Shown here: positions 60,101-64,000 of the stretch, one piece after another | How the letters are laid out: each line of letters opens with the position of its first letter | How positions within the stretch are numbered: position 1 is the first letter of the stretch | Assembly: GCF_026745355.1 (NCBI RefSeq) | Contig: NC_079209.1 | Span: 21,385,378-21,449,377 of the forward strand | From: Beta vulgaris subsp. vulgaris | Taxonomy: Eukaryota > Streptophyta > Magnoliopsida > Caryophyllales > Amaranthaceae | Direction: 5' to 3' | Length of the DNA stretch: 64,000 nt | Program-made: the position numbers and the translations under genes | Notes under the pieces: generated by a model | What the model was told of the DNA's origin: nothing | Seen by the model: only the letters and a program-made list of their open reading frames with translations | Databases searched by the model: none

Positions 60101-61629
60101 CCACTGATCCTCTATGGGTAGAAGCTATGAATGCTGAGCTATTAGCCTTGAAAACTAATAATACTTGGGAGTTGGTTCCTCTTCCCAAAGGCAAGAGAGC
60201 TATAGGCTCTAAATGGGTCTACAAAGTCAAGCTCAAAGCCAATGGTGAGCTAGAAAGATGCAAGGCCAGATTGGTGGCAAAAGGGTTTAACCAAAAGTAT
60301 GGGCTTGATTGTGAAGAGACGTTTAGCCCTGTAGTTAAAATGGGCACAGTTAGGTGTCTTATTGCTGTTGCAGCATGTAAGAATTGGCCATTATTCCAAT
60401 TAGATGTGAATAATGCCTTCTTACATGGAGACTTAAAAGAAGAAGTCTTTATGAAGGTTCCAGAAGGCATGGCTAACCCTGACAACCTGGTTTGCAGACT
60501 TACAAAGTCTTTGTATGGCCTCAAGCAGGCTTCTCGCCAGTGGCATGAGAAATTAGCTCACTCATTACATGGTCAAGGGTTCATTAAATCTCATCATGAC
60601 CACAGCTTGTTCATTAAGAAACACAATGAACATATTTGTATTGCAGCTGTCTATGTTGATGACATTATAGTCACTGGCACTAATCTTGCTGACATTGAAG
60701 CTCTAAAAATCCACCTACACAATGCTTTCAGCATCAAGGATCTGGGAAAACTCAATTACTTTCTTGGCATTGAAGTTGGTTATACTTCAGAAGGTATACT
60801 TCTCAGTCAGGGCAAGTTTACCAAAGAGTTACTCTCTTATTGTCCTTTTGATATCACCAAGAAAGCCTACACTCCTCTACCTTTGAATCTGAAACTTCAT
60901 CTTGATGAAGGTGAACTACTATCTAATCCAGCCATCTACAGATCTTTAGTAGGCAAGCTTAACTTCCTCATAACCACAAGACCTGACTTGGCCTATGCAG
61001 TTCAAGGCCTCAGTCAGTTTATGCAATCTCCCAGATCTTCTCATCTATCTGCTTTACAACATACCTTGAGCTATGTATCTTCTACAGCAGGACAAGGCAT
61101 CTTATTGAAAGCTAATGATGATATCTGCCTTCAAGCTTTTTCAGATTCTGACTGGGCTTCATGTCCAGACTCCAGAAAATCAATCACAGGCTATATACTG
61201 TTACTTGGTGGCTCTCCTATCACTTGGAAATCTAAAAAGCAAAGCACTGTTTCAAAGTCATCTTCTGAGGCTGAATATAGGGCTATGACTGCAGCTGCCT
61301 CAGAAGTGACTTGGATGGTCAGGTTACTAGAAGAACTTGGCATTACTGGTTTAAGGCCTGTCATGCTTCACTGTGACAATCAATCAGCTCTCCACATTGC
61401 TAGGAATCCTGTATTTCATGAAAGAACCAAGCACATAGAAATAGATTGTCACTTCACTCGAGAAAAGGTTCTTGAAGGTCTTCTTCAACTTACCTACCTT
61501 CCTACACAACAGCAACTAGCTGATGTCTTTACTAAAATTTTACCTTCTAAGCAGTTTCAAATTCTTCTTAACAAGTTAGGAATGTCTTCTTCTATACATT
61601 CCAACTTGAGGGGGGGTATTGGAGACTAA
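57197..61629 (+). pseudogene. gag-pol: gag-pol polyprotein of the copia element, two lesions
   Basis: The start is the first ATG (MPQLPLNQNPN). Domains in order: gag with FNGEGYTSWKRAILLTLSAK; zinc knuckle CTHCEIPGHSIDRC near residue 300; protease WLLDSGATDHICSD near 395; integrase zinc part (HLRLGHL...CQVCPKSK) and core (DIWGPH, VDDFSRFTW, SDNAGEL); RT with WVYKVKLKANGELERCKARL, FQLDVNNAFLHGDL and YVDD at about 60655; RNase H with DSDWASCPDSRKSITGY and SSSEAEYRAM. A one-base loss in a C run at about 59222-59226 breaks integrase. A TAG near 59493 lies further on. From 59593 the frame is open to 61629. Encapsidation, copying and integration proteins are thus all recognisable but not made as one protein. 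Confidence 0.9.
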
Positions 61630-61873
61630 TCAGTGTATTGCTGATGTGGATTCTTCTATAAGCCACATCAGCTTCTTAGTTTGTTGTAGTTAGTTACAAG
61701 TTGTTATGCTTCTAATAACCTTCTAACTACTTGCTGTATATATAGCCACATTAGCTACCTCAATCATTGTAATAATGATTCTACTGAAATAAACACACAC
61801 CTAAACTCTTTCTCTCTCATTATTCATTCTATTATTGTCTGAAATCAATGGAGTTGAACTTCATAAATTGACA
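61617..61873 (+). repeat. 3' LTR of the copia element
   Basis: 257 bp, eight substitutions relative to the 5' LTR. The polypurine tract TTGAGGGGGGG lies immediately upstream (about 61606-61616) and overlaps the end of the pol frame. Confidence 0.95.
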
Positions 61874-63496
61874 CCCAATGTTTCTTTTTCAATATCGTAA
61901 AAGTTTGTTGGAAAACTGGCCAAGTTGATCACAGGCCTTACGTAAGTGATCACATATTGATCTCGATATGCCACTCTTCTTTATTAACCTCCTTAACTTT
62001 TTATTTATTCATTAAATTGAACTAGTATAATTCTATGCCACTTGGACTTTTCATTTCACTTATAATGGTTGGACAAAGTAAGGATATTTTTCATGCAATG
62101 GAAAAGGATGACAACTAAACGCATACTTATGTCCAGTATTAGCACCCAAGTCCAAGTAACTTAATATTAATTGACCTAAACTTGATAAGAACTTATACAT
62201 CTGCTTTTGACTTGCAAAGCAATTAGCGCAATCATCCTAAATGTTAGACCTTCTCTTCTTGGACAATCCAAACTTAGTTCGCATTGAAATGTATTCCCTT
62301 CATCCCATTATTTAAGTCATCTAAATTCCAGAACATAGTTCAGATCCCAAGATAAATAAAGAAAACTTTTTAAAATTCCCTATTTGCCCATGTACAACGG
62401 CATTGACTACTTGAGTAATCTACTCTGATTGAGGGGGGAAATTCCTACACAAATGACAATCCAGTTGTATGTAAAATTCTCTATTGATATCTACTTTAAA
62501 AGTGGGATTCCATCTTACTAACTAAACTTCAGGACATGCTCCCTTCTAGAAGTCGGTTGCTGTATTCAGGGGTTTGGAAATGAAATGGAACCATGGATTG
62601 ATTGGATTCCATCAAAAAGTATTTGGCTCAAACTTCTTGTTTGTGATTCTAAACCTTGATGAAATCCCTCAAAATGTTACCCCTCCTTCACCTAAGGTTT
62701 CAAAATCCATCCAACACAGGTAACAAAATTCAAAGCCATCACCACATTGCCACTGCCACCTTATCACTAGGACCAATGCTTTGCCCATGGTCATCATGTC
62801 GTACCCCCACTACTTCCAATTGACCATTACCAAGCTCCACCTGTCTATCCTCTCTCTCCTATTAAACACAAATCAATCAACAATGATAAAGCAAAGTAGC
62901 TTGAGATCTTAGAAAGTACGGAAGGGGGATAAAATGAACATGAAAGAAGAAAAGCCTCAATGAATTATGAAATCATACATATCTCTCATCTGAAATAAGT
63001 AAAACATATCTCTGTGTTCTCCTTCAATAAAGTCCAATACTTTTCTCTCCTTTCTGATATATTTGGCAGAATTCATCAATATCAGCCCACAAACTTCAAA
63101 GGTTATCAACAAGAAATCAAGAACATCCCAAACATAATGTTTCTTGATCTAATCAGTCCATGATGGTGTTTACTTCAGCCTGTCCATGGTTGAAAAAATG
63201 GCTCTTGTGAGGTGCTACTAAGGAGAATTAATTTGGAGGGAAATAGCTTGTGACTTGTGAGGAAGGAGACATGTTTGGAGGATCAAGTCAGGTGATTTAA
63301 CTTTGAAGGAGAGAGAGAGGATTTAATTTAGAAGATCAACCAACCAGCTTTAATGAAGGAATGGAATGGATGAAACGTTTCTGCTTCTGGAGTTTAGCTC
63401 AACAAGCACTTAGTATTATTTCTTTTTCTATGTAAATTAGATATACTACCATAAAGATTATAGAGTGTACAATATAATATCATAAGTTATTCATAC
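61874..63496. other. Intron sequence right of the copia element
   Basis: AT-rich, no gene seen. A possible Stowaway-like left end (TATTCCCTTCATCCCATTAT) lies at 62292, without a convincing right end. The region ends at the GTATGA donor of the exon at 63497. Confidence 0.45.
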
Positions 63497-63640
63497 CTTC
63501 TAAAAGATATGTGTCGCTCTCTCCAAAGCATCAGTTGCTATTTCCCTTCCTCCCTTAGACTCCGCATAATTAACATAATGCATCCAGAACTCGGGGTAAT
63601 GAGCACAAGAAATTAAGCATTTTTCATATAGTTTCACAGC
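63497..63640 (-). CDS. PRP39-like: PRP39-like exon with in-frame TAG
   Basis: A 144-bp exon (48 codons) between GATAG acceptor and GTATGA donor encodes KLYEKCLISCAHYPEFWMHY and GGREIATDALERATHIF. The next codon is TAG (63502-63500), where homologous proteins usually have Leu or another hydrophobic residue. One more codon and the donor follow. No alternative GT donor lies before the stop. A single T-to-A change from TTG would explain it. Confidence 0.75.
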
Positions 63641-63726
63641 CTATCATCCATAAAACCAAGTAGTTAGATGTTTGTAACACGAGAGAGGATCTCAACCCCT
63701 CAATTATTGCGAGAGCAGTCACATAC

Positions 63727-64000
63727 CCAGTCAAAATCACCTTCCACCTCAACTAGATCTAAGTATTGAGGCCAATTATGCAGCTGATTGTCATCAAGCG
63801 ACTTCACATGAAAATAAGGCCTATGTATGTTTTGCTCAAACTTGTGCACTTTTGCATCCAAATCATAGGCTCTTTGATAAAATTGTTCTCCAACAGAAAT
63901 ATATTTCTGCAACGCTATAGTTCTAGTGGATGGCTCTAACAAGTCATTTATAACATCAGAAATTTCAGCATCTTCAGATGCCACCACTTCAATATTCATA
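63727..64000 (-). CDS. PRP39-like: PRP39-like exon, 5'-most seen (continues beyond window)
   Basis: Open throughout. It encodes RTIALQKYISVGEQFYQRAY followed by KFEQNIHRPYFHVKSLDDNQ and ends EVEGDFDW at a GTATGT donor (63726-63721). The FEQNIHRPYFHVKSLDD block is the strongest PRP39 signature. The exon ends on a complete codon and joins the next one in frame. Confidence 0.85.

Larger units (their letters stand above)
56641..61873 (+). mobile_element. Ty1/copia LTR retrotransposon, 5.2 kb
   Basis: Two 257-bp LTRs (TATTGGAG...TTGACA) differ at 8 positions (3.1%). The target duplication CCCAA is at 56636-56640 and 61874-61878. The LTR starts TA instead of the usual TG on both sides, so the active parent probably had this end. 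The primer-binding site TGGTATCAGAGCT (56898-56910) matches the initiator Met tRNA. It lies in an intron of the PRP39-like gene, opposite in orientation. At an assumed rate of 1.3e-8 it inserted about 1.2 million years ago, before the Tat element. Confidence 0.95.
30416..64000 (-). other. PRP39-like: PRP39-like gene (U1 snRNP-associated HAT-repeat splicing factor), partial, possibly damaged
   Basis: Six coding exons on the minus strand join in phase 0: 64000(+)-63727, 63640-63497, 54311-54159, 54069-53956, 35542-33650 and 30502-30416. They encode HAT (half-a-TPR) helices typical of PRP39: RPYFHVKSLDDNQLHNWPQY, CAHYPEFWMHYVNYAESKGG, PEIHLFNAWFEEK and RAWNRHLKNFPHLVR. An Arg/Ser and Gln-rich tail follows. 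Known role: PRP39 is a U1 snRNP component that supports 5' splice-site recognition in the nucleus. The gene spans more than 33 kb because of retrotransposon-filled introns. An in-frame TAG at 63502-63500 and a missing HAT segment between exons 53956 and 35542 suggest a pseudogene or damaged paralogue. The 5' exons are outside the window. Confidence 0.8.

Noticed and set aside
62292..62445. Possible Stowaway MITE starting TATTCCCTTCATCCC
   Set aside because: Only the left end resembles the family. No matching right end with TA was found.

Overview
The window is nuclear DNA of a flowering plant, most likely a eudicot. The evidence is AT-rich non-coding sequence, GT-AG introns, Ty3/gypsy and Ty1/copia LTR retrotransposons, Mutator-like (MULE), hAT, Stowaway-type and Helitron elements, and a split plant-type PRP39 splicing-factor gene. 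The species cannot be fixed from the sequence. Most of the window is transposable elements and tandem repeats, and only one host gene is well supported.

Region 1 (1-9257) is the right-hand part of a large MULE whose left end lies outside the window. It carries a decayed minus-strand gene of the kind found with Ulp1-like protease domains in plant MULEs. At least ten exons can be placed, with one nonsense codon and four probable frameshifts. Two introns are short (81 and 85 bp). The others are packed with a minisatellite built on TTTCAGTTAGACTT, in both orientations.

Region 2 (9258-28216) is a tandem array of about eleven ~1.6-1.7 kb units arranged as a three-unit higher-order repeat of about 4.95 kb. 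Each unit carries exon-like blocks with splice signals, unrecognised and broken. Later insertions are each present in one unit only: a nested pair of hAT elements (13771-14964), a 172-bp MITE (19475-19646) and a second, 1442-bp MULE (22660-24101) that carries the same minisatellite and a receptor-kinase WAK-associated fragment.

Region 3 (28217-29305) is a GC-rich fold-back element truncated at a Stowaway-like MITE.

Region 4 (about 30416-64000+, minus strand) is a PRP39-like U1 snRNP gene more than 33 kb long. Six coding exons are seen, and the 5' part lies outside the window. Its introns hold an 11.1-kb Tat-lineage gypsy element (35593-46710), which carries a spliced antisense gene with a Transposase_28-like domain, and a 5.2-kb copia element (56641-61873). 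A Helitron, a hAT element with a tRNA-like insert, MITEs and two fold-back elements are also present. The PRP39 copy has an in-frame TAG in one exon, no visible exon for part of the HAT domain, and the Tat LTR only 50 bp from a splice acceptor, so it may be a pseudogene or a damaged paralogue.
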